A DNA stretch of 64,000 nucleotides from Chaenocephalus aceratus (GCA_023974075.1 CM043808.1:22840227-22904226); one strand, 5' to 3'. Numbered from the stretch's first letter, positions 13,259 through 26,162 are shown. The notes: generated from the letters alone by a model not told the origin. Translations and numbers: made by a program.

Positions 13259-13259
<1 letters not shown>

Positions 13260-13321
<62 letters not shown>
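13260..13321. repeat. (GT)n microsatellite
   Basis: About 31 perfect GT units. Open frames of Val-Cys or His-Thr read through it are artefacts of the repeat. Confidence 0.95.
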
Positions 13322-13322
<1 letters not shown>

Positions 13323-14784
13323 TGTTGATCTGTCCCAGTATGTCTATGATCCTGCGCCCACGCGCAACAGCACATGTGTTTACTCTCAAGGCGTTTTGTG
13401 GAACAAAATAATAGTGTGGCGAACGGGCAGTGGAGAACGCATTACGGTTTCAAGAGCGACATCAACAGCAGCGTCGACCAGCGGACTGGGAGTAAACAGT
13501 CGCCACAGGCTGAGTCATCTATCGGAAAGCAATTACACGCCGATGAACTATCACAATAACCAGTGGTTACAATACATAATACAGTGGGGAAAATGGAGGA
13601 CAAATAGCTTTGATGACAAAGGTGGTGAATGGGCCGGCACAATGATGGCATTGATCACTTGTAACAATACATGATACAGTTGGGTATAGGACGGTGATAA
13701 ATAACAATATTTCTAAGAATGAAATGGAGGGAACAACAACACTGATTGCGTAGTAGTGATTTCGACCGGCCTGATGGTTAATAATGTCAGGATAATTGCT
13801 GCTGCTGCTTTACGAAAATATCTTCCCGTGATTTCAATCCCAATTGTTCAGCAGATATATTTGAGCACTTGCACAAGCACTTTAAAATACTGTACAGCTT
13901 CCAGGGTAACCAACTTCTCCTCAAAGGGAGTATCAACACCTTTTGTGATGTCCAATCAGTGTTAATGGTAAATGTTGTCGATTGAAACCAATAGGTCCCC
14001 AGTACGTGCTATATTGACAAAGAAAGCTGAGTTTGCAGAATTCGTGTTCCTCCTGCATCGTCATTGGACGTGACACGAGGAACAGGCTACTTTAGTTTGG
14101 ATTTCTTATCTCCACCTCTGGGTAGCTAAAGGGCGTGCTCGTGATACTGCTTTTAAAACAGGTCTTCTTTTTGTACTCTTTGCTAGGAATGTTTCCAAGA
14201 GTAAAATAGAATCCTAAAATAAGAGCAGGGAGGATGTTTGCTGTTATGCTATTATGATATTAAGCCGCATTTATTTGAGCCACAGTATGCAACTTGAGAA
14301 ATGAGGTGGAGAAAGAGGCTCCGGCTGGATCAGACACTTGGTTGCCTTTGACTTTAAGGCCCTAAATACCCAATGAAGTGTTTTAGTTTATCCTGGTTAA
14401 TTAAAACTCTTCTCAGGTTGAACTCAATGAACCAATAGAAATAATGAACTGTTACCTCCCGGCAGGAGCAGCACATTAATAGGAGTGTCAGGGAAATCAC
14501 AGTTTGTGCACACCACCCAAAGAGCCTTTGAGAAAGGTGTAATGGAGCAAAATAAGTTTCAACATCTAATTAGCGCATTCAAATAAAGGGTTTTGAATTA
14601 TTTTACTGTAAATAAAATACTGTATTCTAAATGTATAGGGCTTAGAGAATGGTAATAAAACCCTAAAACTAGATGAAAAATGTAATCTAAATCACTTACA
14701 AACTTTTTAGAAACTTAAAGAAAACAAGGTAAAATCAATCTTATCCATCGTGGCGGGAACGCTCCCTTTGGTGACAGAACGTAC

Positions 14785-14941
14785 CGTGCAGTGGTTCTGC
14801 TGCTGCAGCAGGATGGGGACGTCTCCTCCGACGGGCATCTGCTTGGCCAGCTCCTCGTCCTTCAGGCAGATCCACCTCCACAGCTCCTCCAGGAGGCCCA
14901 GCAGACGAGACCAGCGCTCAGCACTCGCCTCAAGATGAGCT
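14785..14941 (-). CDS. utrn: utrophin exon, equivalent of dystrophin exon 57
   Basis: Second certain utrophin exon in transcription order, one base plus 52 codons. The first base completes the arginine from the preceding exon, followed by [31 protein letters not shown] and [10 protein letters not shown]. This is the spectrin-repeat stretch shared by dystrophin and utrophin, where LKDEEL and the GGDVP turn are diagnostic. Length is 157 bp, identical to dystrophin exon 57. The donor CACG|GTACGT is strong. The acceptor TATATTGGCAG has a weak, purine-interrupted pyrimidine tract. The reading frame is open and joins both neighbours without a shift. Confidence 0.93.
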
Positions 14942-16796
14942 CTGCCAATATACAATCGCTTTAAGTATTATTATTATACTGTATGCATTTTCCAGCCCAT
15001 TACTGAAAGGCATAAACAATCTTGTATTGGTACTACTTATTGCTGCTACTTTACTACCTCAGATTATTACACCATTGTCGAGAAATAATCACTGTTTAAC
15101 ATACACTTTTCTAAAATTCATTAAGGTTATTTTCTTTATAATGCTGCTACTTGTTTTTGTTTTTTTGCATTAATGTTTACTTACACAATGTGTGCTTGCC
15201 ACTTCAACTAACTAACTTTATGTTTGCCTTTGTATATGCTCTGTCCCTTTGCTGTAGCACTGTACATTTGTCCGCTGTGGGACTAAGACAGGATTACTAA
15301 TTCTGATTGTACTGGCATATCAAAGAGTCTGTTTAGGACACAAAACTCTAACACACATGTGGATTTAGCACCTATTAAAGGCTGATACTTGTAATTATAC
15401 AGCAGGAAAGCTACATTGTGTATTTTATTTTCAATAAAATGTTCATATAAAAAGTTCCATAGGTTAAAAAAACATTAATAAACTAAAAAGCCTTAATAAC
15501 TACAAACTCCTGTAAAATAAATCTCTGGAGCGAGGTTGCTGCCCTCCTTGTGGAGATGTTATTGTAAATAGGAAACACAGTTAGCTGCTAATTGTGTGGG
15601 TGGTAGCATGCATGCAATACGTGTTGATAAGCCCTTGTGTTTTCCTCCTCTCCTCCAGGCATAATATATCTGAACACTGTGTTCAGAGACCTCCTATTGC
15701 CGCTCGCTGAATTAGTCATAATTACACATGTACTGCAATTAAGGCATAATGGGCTTAACACAATCAGCACGCCGCAGCACCCCAACTCCTACACAGGCTG
15801 ATCTCCCACTGTCCATTTTCCTACCGCCTATCTTCCTGTGGAACAAGTCCAGCCCATTATGTATGTTCTGCTTCACCCTGACCCCCAAACTCTTTCCAGC
15901 GGTGACACTTTCCCATCTCTTTTACTTCCCCTTCCTTCTCTCTCACCTTTTCCCCTGCCCTGGAGCTTTGTTGTGCTCCTTGGATGCTTCTCTTCATCCT
16001 CCCTCCTCCTCCTCCTCCTCTTTCGTCTTTGAACTTCTCCATCTGGCCCTGTCAACTTCGCTTCCACTTTCACTTTCTTCACCCTCTGCATCGCAAATCT
16101 TATTTATTTATGGCAAGATTGCGGCTGACGCGGCATTGTCTCTGTCATCAGAAGTTTATGTGCCACTGCGGCGGCTCTGATGTCCTTTTTGAGCAGTTTT
16201 TCATCCGTGTGCTCGAGGGCAGGCATGTGGAACAGAGGAGTTACTGTGTCTGAACTGCTGAAGGGAACACCACAACCTGTGTGAATATTCCACAGCACGC
16301 TGTATGTCTCATGTGGTTTTCCATGAATCATGAGTCATGTTCCATCATGATCAACACGGTTTTTTTCACAAGTTTGGAGAAGTCACTGCCCCAGTTACCC
16401 GTGAGGAAGAAACTTTATATTGTGAATAATATGCAGCTTATGTGTATTGATGAGTAACCAGAGTAAAGTGGCCTTGAGCGAAGACTCTTGATTTGTGCTC
16501 TATGTATTGTTTCAGAGTACAGATAAGTGTGTTTACTACCTTGACCCTTTGCTTTTTGTTGCTGCATTTTCTAATTGTTCTAATATGTCAGAACTACACA
16601 GGAATAACACTCACAGAAGAAACTAAATTCTGCAATATGCTGGTTGATTTAAATTGTACATTAAGGCAGAGACCTAAACTCACAATGTTTTTTCTTTCCA
16701 AAGTAAGGAGCAGCAAAAGAGCAGAACAATACAATCTGAGCTGCACGACCCCTAAACACTGGAGCAAACCGGTGTAAGTATTGAACTTTAACTGAC
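14942..16796 (-). other. utrn intron, 1855 bp
   Basis: Intron between the equivalents of dystrophin exons 56 and 57. It carries a pyrimidine-rich stretch at 15890-16050 with a (CCT)n run at 16002-16021. The open frames seen on both strands there are low-complexity and not supported as genes. Confidence 0.85.
16002..16021. repeat. (CCT)n run in a polypyrimidine stretch
   Basis: Short trinucleotide repeat inside a roughly 150-bp C/T-rich tract on the plus strand. Confidence 0.8.
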
Positions 16797-16969
16797 CGTA
16801 TGTTGGCGGATTTGGCCTTCAGGTCGCTCCAGCGCTGGTTCATGTCATCCAGTCTGTGTTGGAGGAACACTGCTTCCTCCGAGCTGCCCAGAGCCTTGAC
16901 CATCTTCGACTTGTTCCCATCCACACTCTTGTAGATGTCATTGTGGGCATCGATTTCAGCCTGGATGTC
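16797..16969 (-). CDS. utrn: utrophin exon, equivalent of dystrophin exon 56
   Basis: Internal coding exon of utrophin, the cytoskeletal linker that joins actin to the dystroglycan complex at the plasma membrane. It encodes 57 codons plus two bases, starting [18 protein letters not shown] and containing [19 protein letters not shown], a typical spectrin-repeat helix with the conserved tryptophan. The acceptor is a T-rich tract ending TTTGTAG, and the donor is ACG|GTCAGT. Length is 173 bp, the same as dystrophin exon 56. Choices such as EIDAHND, KMVKALG and LDDMNQRW fit utrophin better than dystrophin. The exon starts in phase 0, so any upstream alternative first exon must end on a codon boundary. 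The split CG|A arginine codon is completed by the next exon. This is the 5'-most certain exon in the window. Confidence 0.93.
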
Positions 16970-19673
16970 CTACAAATACACAAACAAAGAATAATGATCA
17001 GAACGACCATTTCTTCAGGGGGAACGTTAGTGTCTGAGCAAATACATACAAAGCAAAGGGCAGCCATAGCTCAGTAAAGCAAGTTCATAACAAAATCTCC
17101 CCCAAAATTAGAGGTCAGATTCTTCAAGTCAATTATTCATGAACCGAAAAAAAGATTGGATTTTGGTTCTAGTCTTGAGGGATTTAACAGCATCCTGCAA
17201 ACAACAGTTCCAGAGGGCAGAGAAGTTTATATTTTTAAGACATATCCTCGAGGTACCTTTTGACTCGTTGGCTAACAAGATTTCTTCCACCCTTTCACTG
17301 ACTTTGAAGTCCTTAGGCAACATCTATTCATGCTGCTTAGGTTGTACCAGCTCTACACTAAAGCAAGCTTTGCTGATTTTATGCTGAGATACAGTATGCA
17401 ATAATAACATTTTGTGGCACAAACCAAAAATACTCTAATTATGTGTATGTGCGTCTGCAAAAAGGCAACAACATTCAATACTGTGACGGATTACCATTTT
17501 GAACCATGTGTATGTGTGAGTGCCCTTAACGAGGCAGCTCTATTACACAACCACATCTCACAGGGTATATGTGAGTGTTAGTGTGTGAACCACAAGGGGA
17601 GATGACGTAAGCAGAGGATCCCGTCAAATGTTTTATTTTTAGATGTGTAAAATTGCTCTATTTTCTCTTCACTCCCCCTCTCTCTAGTGGGACTCCCCTC
17701 AGCTCAACCCATTTGAACTTCAGATAAAGAAATACTCCAATAACATATGGATGCGTGTCACACTGCCTGTAGCACAGTCAGATTGAAAATGGGACAGAAC
17801 GAGTGTAGGGTGTAATGAGACCTACATCCTATAAGAGTTTAGAAATAAAAAAACATTTTGACGGGTTCAACGACTCATCTTCTCCGGGGATGCATTACAG
17901 ATTGGAAAAGATAGTTTGACTTTTCATTTAATAATTACTGTAAAACTGCCTTAACTTAGAGAATAAAATGAATGTCGCTGCACTGTTTTAATTTAGTCTC
18001 TACCATATTGAAAATAAATGAACAATTACCAAAAGAGGGCATTAAGAGATTATTAGAGCGTTCTCAGCTTGAACAAATCTGTAAATTAAGCAATCCAAGT
18101 TTTAAAAATAATTGAATATTGGATACATGGGATACACCCAATGTGCCTGGAAAAAAGTGCCTGTTCATCACCAGCCAAATCACACATGTCAAAAATAGCT
18201 ACACATTAATGATGATAACATTAAATAGAGGGGAAATATATTAATCCCTGCCGTTTAATATGTGCACATGAAGTAAAGTAACAACTGCTGAGCTACTCTG
18301 TTAACTATGTTCTCAAAAAAAACACAGCGACAATGAAGACCAGGCTATACAGAAAACAATTAATATTTACCACAATCATCTGTGACAAGGTGCTGCAATT
18401 CACTGAATGCCAAGAGCCATTTCAACAAAGGCTAAAGCAAATCCCTTCGCTGTGATTCACAAGGATAATCACCCTCTGGCTTTCTGACACAAATCAAATG
18501 CCTCTTAGAGGTCAAAGAAGAGAGACAGTGAGAGACAAACAGACGGAATGAGAAAAAAGAGACAGACAGAAAAGCAAAGAGAAAAGGAGAAATAAAGAGT
18601 GAAAGACAAGAGAGTCATCCTGTCATTTAGCAAGCTGGCAGTTTTTAAAGTCATTACCCAAGTGCTTCCCTTTTCTTTTTCTTTAGCACTTCTATTTCCC
18701 TGGAAGCAATATTGACTGCTCACACACTCACACACAACACAGAAGAAGGCACAGACTGTGTGGGCATTCAGAGGCACATATATTCATTTACAAAGCTCCC
18801 TTTACATTTCATTTCCCCCACTGAAAGACAACAGTGTAAGTATGTTGGTGTGAATCGTGGGACGCATTAGTGTGGTGATGGATAACTTTCCGTCGCTTGG
18901 TCTTTACCACACATGTACAACACTACAAAAAGACATCTGTGTGCCACAAGGGAGCGTGTCAGCTATAACAAGCCTCTGTTTGCAGCTATTTCCTGTTTTA
19001 TTAATGCGTTATTTCAAGAAATTAACTCAATATCAGTAGTGGCAAAGTGTGCAGAAAGGCAGCAGAAAGGTTAACGGCTTCTGAATCTCATGCACGCAGT
19101 AATGAGTGATACAGATTTGTTAGCTGTGGGCTGGTTTGTGCGCAGGTAAGGTGTGTCAGACTTCCCTTTTAGTTACTGAAGTTAAGAAACTGTTATCTTT
19201 GTCAAGGAAAAGCGCATTAAATGTAAAGATGGCTGAGGTAAAAACAATAATAACACACTGTGACGTTGATTATAACTGTTCCCAAATGTGTATTTCCCAT
19301 TGACAAACAACATTGACCCTTACTGAGCGAAGCCATGCTTGTCATTAGCCTTTTATAACACAATTACCACAATCGTTTGCTTTGACAAATTAGGCATAAT
19401 TCAAGGTTCTTTGTCAAATTCTATAATTCATTCACTGCATGGTAATGCTCTCAAATCACTAGCAGCACAGGCCAGAACCGATTATTCCATTTTAATAAGT
19501 CCAATAAGGACTGCTCCGACCTCATGAAGCTGAATACATTACAGTAGGTCCACCACCACACACACAGGGAAGATGGAGAGGGACTGTGCTTGTATTCATG
19601 CTGTTTAAGTGACCACTTCCAAAAGCCAATGTGAGACCAAGACCAAGCTGTTCTTAAATCAGTAGAAATATAC
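16970..19673 (-). other. utrn large intron, first segment
   Basis: Start of the large intron upstream of the dystrophin-exon-56 equivalent. AT-rich. I see no gene or recognised repeat. Confidence 0.7.
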
Positions 19674-19724
19674 CTGTTCGAGCTTTCTGAGCAACTCCTG
19701 CACGCTGAAGTTTAAGCCAATCAT
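19674..19724 (-). CDS. candidate short first exon 2.7 kb upstream of the 16.97-kb exon
   Basis: The minus strand has an ATG followed by 17 codons, MIGLNFSVQELLRKLEQ, ending at a good donor, CGAACAG|GTATAT. A TAA lies just upstream, four bases before the ATG, though out of frame with it. The donor is phase 0 and would give [16 protein letters not shown]. The helical, leucine-rich end resembles the residues that precede this junction in dystrophin (an ELMKQWQ-type helix). Human Dp116 starts within about a kilobase of exon 56, so the position fits a G-utrophin-type first exon. The leader to the right is unusually GC-rich but carries upstream ATGs. A 17-codon frame is weak evidence on its own. 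Confidence 0.33.
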
Positions 19725-22700
19725 ATTAGAGTGTGTGCACGGACTCCTTCAGCTCCCGCAAGTGCCTACATGTTCTGCAGGTGGAAGGTCGGCAAGGAGT
19801 CAGCACAGGTAGGTCAGTCCTCCAGTGGTTACCGTCAAAACAGAAACGTCCAAGGTCAGGGTTCGGATCAATACCGAATCCAAAGTGAGAACCAACTTGA
19901 TTCAAACCGTGGAGAAACACGGCTCTTGTAATACAATTAAACGTAAGAAAGTGAAACTTGGGCCGCAGTCTCAAAACAGGCAATTTCCACACTTCACACA
20001 CCCCTCGGCAGCACTTGTGCATGCGTGGCGGTGTGTGTGCTGGCCCAATCCCGCCACATGTTCGTAGCATCCTCTTGGGAAAGGCAGTCGAGCTGAGAAT
20101 TGGGGTGTGACAGTTACTCTGCCGTCATGCTTCAAAACTGGGTTTAGGATTAACTAGGACTATTGGTGCCACTGGGGGTTTGACAAAGTGGAGGCGGGAG
20201 GCTGAGAGCTGAGTTCTTCTGGCCAGGGCACTTAAACTGGGGAGGAAATCCAACAAATCTTGGGTAGAGGTCTGCAAAGATGAGATAACGGTTTGTGTCT
20301 TGAGGGACAGGCCGGTTGATGTAAACCTCCAAACGGCCGAAGAAAGGTCTGGCTCTCTCCTGCAACTTTGCTCTGCTTCCCTGCCTCCACTCCCCCTCTG
20401 GGCATGAAGGAAGCTGTTTACACGATGTACGGCAGTCCAACTCAGGGTAGGGCCGGGGCATTTGCTCTCAATTACTCTGATGAAAAGCACTCTATTCCTG
20501 CCAGTCACACAGCCCTTGTGGAGAGACGGCAGCACAAAGAGGCATATGGTTTGCCCTCTCCTTCCCTTGAGTAAAGGGTAAGGGGCTCAAAGAGACAGAG
20601 TCACCTCAGTGCCTGCCTTAATACCCGCCCCTCGGGTCTCCAGCCCCGGTCTGGTCTCGCTCCATCACACCCTCCTAATCACTGCCATGACTGGGCCACT
20701 TAGTCAAAGAATGCCTTCTTCTTTTCTGTAGCCACGTGTTAGCGACGAGCTGCCTGGAGTCTTGGCGTTCGGATCCTAGGTAGAGAGTTTGACTCGCCAG
20801 CCTCTTTGAGTCGAAGCTCTGCCGATTATCTTCCCTTCGCCTTTTGAGAAGTGGTTGATGTGTTTGTCATCCTGTTCGTTCTCCTCCTCTTGGATGACAA
20901 AACTTCTTCTAAAGTTGCGTTTCTTCTTTGGCGTTTTGTTCCAATGGGGGCAACACAAACACCCATCTCTCTCTCTCCTCTTCCTCCTCCTCTGATCTCG
21001 TTCTCTCTGGCCACTCGCCCCAGTCTTTCACACAGCTGTTTATTATTTTGATCTGTATCCTCCCATTCCCCTCCTCTCTCTACCTCGCTCTCTCCCCCTT
21101 AAACTAACTCAACACACCACACACCCACTTCCTGAGGCCTGAATGGGCAGAGAGCATGTTAGAGGGGAGTTTTTCAGAGAAAAGTAAGAGTTTTGTACAG
21201 AATTTTCCATTAAAATAAGTATACGTTTTAAAAAATTAAAACTGTTACTAGGTGGAAGTGATGAAAAGGAGAACATTTCAAGTCCAAAAATCAAAGCAAT
21301 AAAGAAAGTGAGGGCAGAGGGCCAACTGAACAGAGCTCCTCTAATGGAATGGTGTACCTGTCTGAGTCAGGAGTGATAAAAACATGGCTTTTTGCTAAAA
21401 GACGACAAAAAGAACGCAATGGGATGTGAGGACAGGGCAGATACAATCTTCTGCACAGAGAACATTATTCATGCATTTTAATCAATGTAACACTATTCCT
21501 TGACAGCTTTTATATAAAGTTAAACTCTGAGAGCCTTGAAGCCTGCTACAGTTCGGATCCCATCATTTGAATACCAGCAGTCCACAGAGGACTGCATTAT
21601 GAGAGGGCTGCGAAGAGAAACCGGCTAAATGCTTTAAATAAGTCTATAAATAACATTCCTGGAGAGGCGTGGATAGCTGCTCTGGTCTTTAGGGCTATGT
21701 TGAAGAGATGCAAATATTACATTCAAATGCACATCATATATAAGCTGAATGTGGAGGTGTTTGTGACGTTGTGTGTGTCGGCATTTTGAACAGCAGGGTA
21801 GACATGTGGTGTGCATCAAAGACACGCAGACAGATGGCTGTCGAGGGTGAAAAAAAAGACACAATACAACTTTGAATATTCATAAGAGCAACACTTTGAA
21901 GTGCGCTTAGCTAATTAACAAATATTAACATACTTGAGGTCCCGAAACAGCATTTTTGATGTGTGCGACAAATATATAGTATTTCAGAGCTCTCCAGTGA
22001 ATGATGCGAAATTAACTCGGGGACTTGGCAAACACAAGCATAACTAATTCCACAATGAGCGGAAGCCAAGATTAAAGGGGGAAAAAAGAGATGAAACAAG
22101 CTATTTGTCAAACGTGTGACAATTTTGGCTTACCAGGGGTTTGATATTTTAACTTGAGACTGTCATTCACAAAAACAGGCACCAATTAGGAATACAAACA
22201 AGCACATGAGTGGAGCTTAAGGCAGGAGATGTGGGGGTTAATGTTGGGCTACATTACAGAACTAAACGGATTAGGACCATTACAGGGGAAAGAATGTAAC
22301 GCTTCCAGTCCTTTAGGCAAAAAGAGGAGAGGAGAGTTGACTGATTGAGAAGAGAGACGCAGCAACGATGACGAGAAGTGAGGTGTAACACTTATACAGA
22401 GAGGGCTCAGAGGAGAAAGGCAAGATAAAAAAAGAATCCTAAAAAGTGTAAACTATAGGAGAAGAAAAAGAGAAACTCAAGTATGAGATATTTTTAGATT
22501 AGAACGGCCTATAATTCCCAGTGAGGACTCGAGCTAGTCAAGTAAAGGAAGGGTTGAGGCATATAATTGGGAACTAAAATATTAACGCGCGGGGTAAAAT
22601 CAGGGTGAACGGAGACTGAATAGACATTTCTATAAACATTGGACTATAACATTATGTATAAGTCAACCGAGCCAAGAAACTGGTTCGGTTCAAGAACTAA

Positions 22701-22814
22701 AAGTGTTGCTCTACTTTCCTGTCTTCAGAGGATACATGTTGCTTTATGTTCTTGTTGCTAACTCGGCCTTCCTAGCCCTGAAATCACACAGAGAAGCTTT
22801 TACCACAAACTTTG
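19725..22814 (-). other. utrn large intron, GC-richer patch then plain intron
   Basis: Positions 19725-20700 are clearly richer in G+C than the surroundings, with several medium open frames on both strands. One plus-strand frame (20404-20574, MKEAVYTMYGSPTQGRAG and on) has coding-like composition but no recognised family and no clear splice sites. From 20760 to 22814 the sequence is ordinary intron. Confidence 0.55.
20616..20631 (-). promoter_or_regulatory. GC box next to a TATA-like motif
   Basis: The minus strand reads GGGGCGGGTATTAAGG, an Sp1-type GC box directly followed by TATTAA. It lies in a GC-rich patch (about 19.7-20.7 kb) and points toward the candidate exon at 19674-19724. The distance of about 0.9 kb and several intervening ATGs argue against a simple unspliced leader. 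Confidence 0.2.
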
Positions 22815-22820
22815 ATATGT

Positions 22821-23012
22821 AGGGAGGCGTGTGGTGCAGTGGATTGTGCGTTGGGATCAGGGGGTCACAGGTTCAAACCCCACTGCAGTCAGCATGTTGT
22901 TGTGTCCCTGGGCAAGACACTTCACCCCAAATTGCTCCTGTGGGGATTGCCCACAGTATTGAGTATGTAAGTCGCTTTGGATAAAAGCGTCTAACAAGTG
23001 ACATGTAATGTA
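22821..23012 (+). mobile_element. tRNA-derived SINE
   Basis: A 192-bp SINE with an RNA polymerase III box A-like TGGTGCAGTGG (22832-22842) and a consensus box B, GGTTCAAACCC (22870-22880). The body contains GGCAAGACACTTCACCCC and a 3' part GTCGCTTTGGATAAAAGCG, a tail shared by several fish SINE families. It is flanked by ATATGT at 22815-22820 and 23013-23018, a likely target duplication. Confidence 0.85.
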
Positions 23013-23018
23013 ATATGT

Positions 23019-25889
23019 TTAATTTCAAGGAGCTCACTCACAGCGATGAATTATTGATTGTTTTAGCATCTTTTAACTCGTTGTTTTTCTTGTCTGCAAC
23101 TTAACTGTTCTCCCTCTCACTGCTCATTAATCTCATATCAGTCACAGCTAGCAGCCAGCTAACGTCAGGCTGCCGGAGGTCTGAACAGGCAACTGTTCGC
23201 TAAAACACTCGCAACAAACACTTTATGAGGCGATAAAATGTCAATGTTGTTCTGACCGCATGATTTGCTGCTGCATTAAGTGGATGCACATGATGGTTGG
23301 TGTTTTAGGGATAGAGATCTTTGACATAATAATTGATGTTGGATGTGATGTCGTCTATGTGTAATACAACGAATATTTAAATGGGGGGTGGGGCATGATG
23401 GTTGAGGCAGTGCTGTGCAGCTTTTTATTACTGCAGTGTACCACAAATCAAATAATGAATTAAAATAATTTGTTCTTAAACTTGAAAAAAGCTGTTAAAT
23501 TGTGTTCATTCATTTTATACTTTTTCATTCACAGTGGCTAATTGCAAATGAAGATGAGCATTTTGATTCATTAATATAAGTGAAAATAGGAAAAAACACA
23601 AAGAGAACATTTTTGAAATAAATATACAACCAAAAATGAGCAGGCAAATTACATTTAAAATGTATTTGATAAAAGACATGCCTTAATCGCCGTGTCTCTG
23701 TACAAACCACATTGGCTTTAAATAATAGAGAAAAGGCTGCGAAAAGGGAAAATAAAAATGAGTCAAAGAGCAACAGCTGAAAGAGAAAAGGCAATAGCCG
23801 AATAGTTTCGCAGTCTCAGACGATGTCAAGAAGGAGTAGAGGCCGTACCGTCTGAATGCGTATCGCAGGATCAAAAACAGAGCAAATAAACTTTGGAGTG
23901 AACAAAAACAAACAAGGCCACATAAACACAGATGCACAAATACGCCCTGAGCCAAATTCCACGAGCAGACCTGTCGACCGTGATAAGACTCAGGGGCAGT
24001 TAGGATTCATCCAATTGTATCTGATCCAGACTTATCGCTGCTAAAATGTACAGCGTCTGACAAAAATCAATGTGGCTGCAGCATTCCACTTTAATTCTCA
24101 CAAATGGGCCACATCCAATGAAGTCACTTCCTGTGCCCCAGGTCATCCCTGACCCTCCTCTTCCTGTTAGGATGGCAGCATCCTTGTAGGGGAGATAAGG
24201 GACCCGATTGTGTTTGTATATGTATGTATATATGTAACTGGCAGTGTAGTTACATTCATTCTTATTTGCTGCTCATTAGGCAGTACAACAAGCCTGTTAA
24301 ATCCTACTAATCTAGTCCCTGTCCCTGAACTTCAGTACGTCCACACAACAAAAGATCAAGATATCTAATTAAAAAGAAAAAAGTAAGTACAGTGAAATGG
24401 ATTTCAGTAAGATGCTGACAGCAAAGTAAATTAGGAAAGCGTGTCACTGAGTCAACAAATTGTTAATGCACACATTAGCAAGCCACTAAATTGACAGCCG
24501 ACCTCGGTCGATGTGACAAAGCTGCCATTAAAAAGGAGAACTGCAGTCAAAGGTCATGCTGATCACTAATAACTTCTTCCAGGATTCCAATAATAGACCA
24601 CAAGTCACATCCTTGTAATCATAAGTGAGGAAAAGGACATCCTGAAATTCATATGCAAGCTCCTGAGCAGGGAAATTGAAATTGATTGGGTGCGCTTTGT
24701 GCTGTTGCCCGATAATCAGCTATTGATTCTGGTGCAGGGCCTTTTGTGTTTTTGTGTGTCGACAAGACACTTGGGAGATGGCCTTTAGATTGTGCTAAAA
24801 CGCTGAAGCTCTTGGATACTAATCCTTGTGCAAGAGAACACAGTTGCCTTGGAGAGTGTACAAGACCGTATCAGCTGTTTAGCCAACAAATACATCGTGT
24901 TTCCTGTGACTGCTTAACAATAAAGACCACTCTGTGTTTAGCCAGTTAAATGGTGAAAATAGGAACTAGCAGCAGTAACAAATGTTCATTTTGAATTAGC
25001 AGTCATTTAATACTGTAGTGCTGACTAGTAAAAGTGAAAAGTAAACATTGAGAGAGATGAATATATACAATTACAATTAAGGCCGGATGACATACATGAA
25101 TAAATACCTCGTGCAATAAAAAAAAAGAAAACAAATATTATGTAGAAATAAAATTGCAGTATGTGAGAACATTAAATGCTTATGGCTGACATAATGCAGG
25201 CACTAAACAGTGTGAACAAAAACAAGGTTTAAAGATTCATGAACATTTGAAAGAGCAACACTTCAACCCTTAAAACTAATGGATTCCCGGATAAAAAAAT
25301 AAAAACTTTTCAAGCAAAAGTAAATCCAGGCATTACAGATTTCAGAACTTGCTGAGTTGACTGGATTTTAAAACCCCAGGCCTGCTGAGGGCCCTCTGAG
25401 TTCTTATCAACCTACTCTTTCGTGTTCAGAGACTTCTGCCCCTCCCATCTTTTCCACTTCCTCTCATACCCTCAGTGCTATTTGAAGTGCTCTGCCTCAT
25501 GGGAACTGAAGATCTTGACCGTGGTGGGTGGTCTGTCAGCACGTAGTCGCAGTACGCCACAGTAGAGAGAATCTTAAACAAAGGGAGTCTGTGACGTGAT
25601 CGCTTCTGAAGCTGCTGTCGCCTCCACAAGGAGCAGAGATAGGAGTTCAATTAGCGCATGAGCCCGCCACCTGCTGTGATGGGTGTGGAGGAGCGAGGCT
25701 TCAAAAGGTTAGGTGACTGCACCAATTAGACTGTTGCTCTATCAAAGTGATGTGTGCTGCTGTAGAAGACCACTGTGTGAACGAAAACACACATGGTGTT
25801 GGAGCTGAAGTCAAAATAATGGACCATCACAACTTTGACCTCGATGTTGGAAGGGGTAGATGACAAACTTTAGAGTAGTGATAGAAAGG
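23019..25889 (-). other. utrn large intron segment
   Basis: No gene or repeat recognised. Positions 24440-24740 have the mixed, non-repetitive, homeobox-site-rich look of a conserved noncoding element, which cannot be confirmed from one sequence. Confidence 0.55.
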
Positions 25890-26142
25890 ACAAACACTAG
25901 GGATGTAACGATACTACAAACTCACGGTACATTAATATCGCGATAAAAAGTCCACGGTACGATATTTATCGCGATATTGAAAAATAAAGGGAAAAAAATG
26001 TGAATTTTTTTTTTCTTGATTAAATAATACATCTGATTTGTACAGCATTTTAATAGGATAGTAGTCTTTTAAAGTGTCAACAATATAATAATCAGACCCT
26101 GCAATAGAATAAATCAAGTTCCTTTTCAAGTAACTCAACTCT

Positions 26143-26162
26143 AACTCACTCACTCACTCACT
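26143..26162. repeat. (ACTC)n run
   Basis: About five ACTC units inside the hAT element, just after the stop of the transposase remnant. Confidence 0.8.

Larger units (their letters stand above)
6554..14784 (-). other. utrn intron, 8231 bp
   Basis: Intron between the equivalents of dystrophin exons 57 and 58. It contains a (CTT)n run at 9093-9114 and a (GT)n microsatellite at 13260-13321. Positions 10960-11140 look like a conserved noncoding element (dense CAATTA/TAATCA-type sites) but this is only an impression. No coding frame is supported. Confidence 0.8.

Noticed and set aside
2835..16969. Dystrophin (dmd) instead of utrophin
   Set aside because: ADQPIE-PEEPR-like linker, EIDAHND, REEIAP and [15 protein letters not shown] match utrophin. 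Dystrophin differs at these places and has a shorter exon 58.
20125..20535. 136-codon minus-strand frame in the GC-richer patch
   Set aside because: Overlapped by open frames in other phases and on the other strand, with no motif. Explained by local GC content.
22832..22880. A tRNA gene suggested by box A and box B
   Set aside because: No cloverleaf can be formed and the sequence continues into a SINE body and tail. It is a tRNA-derived SINE.
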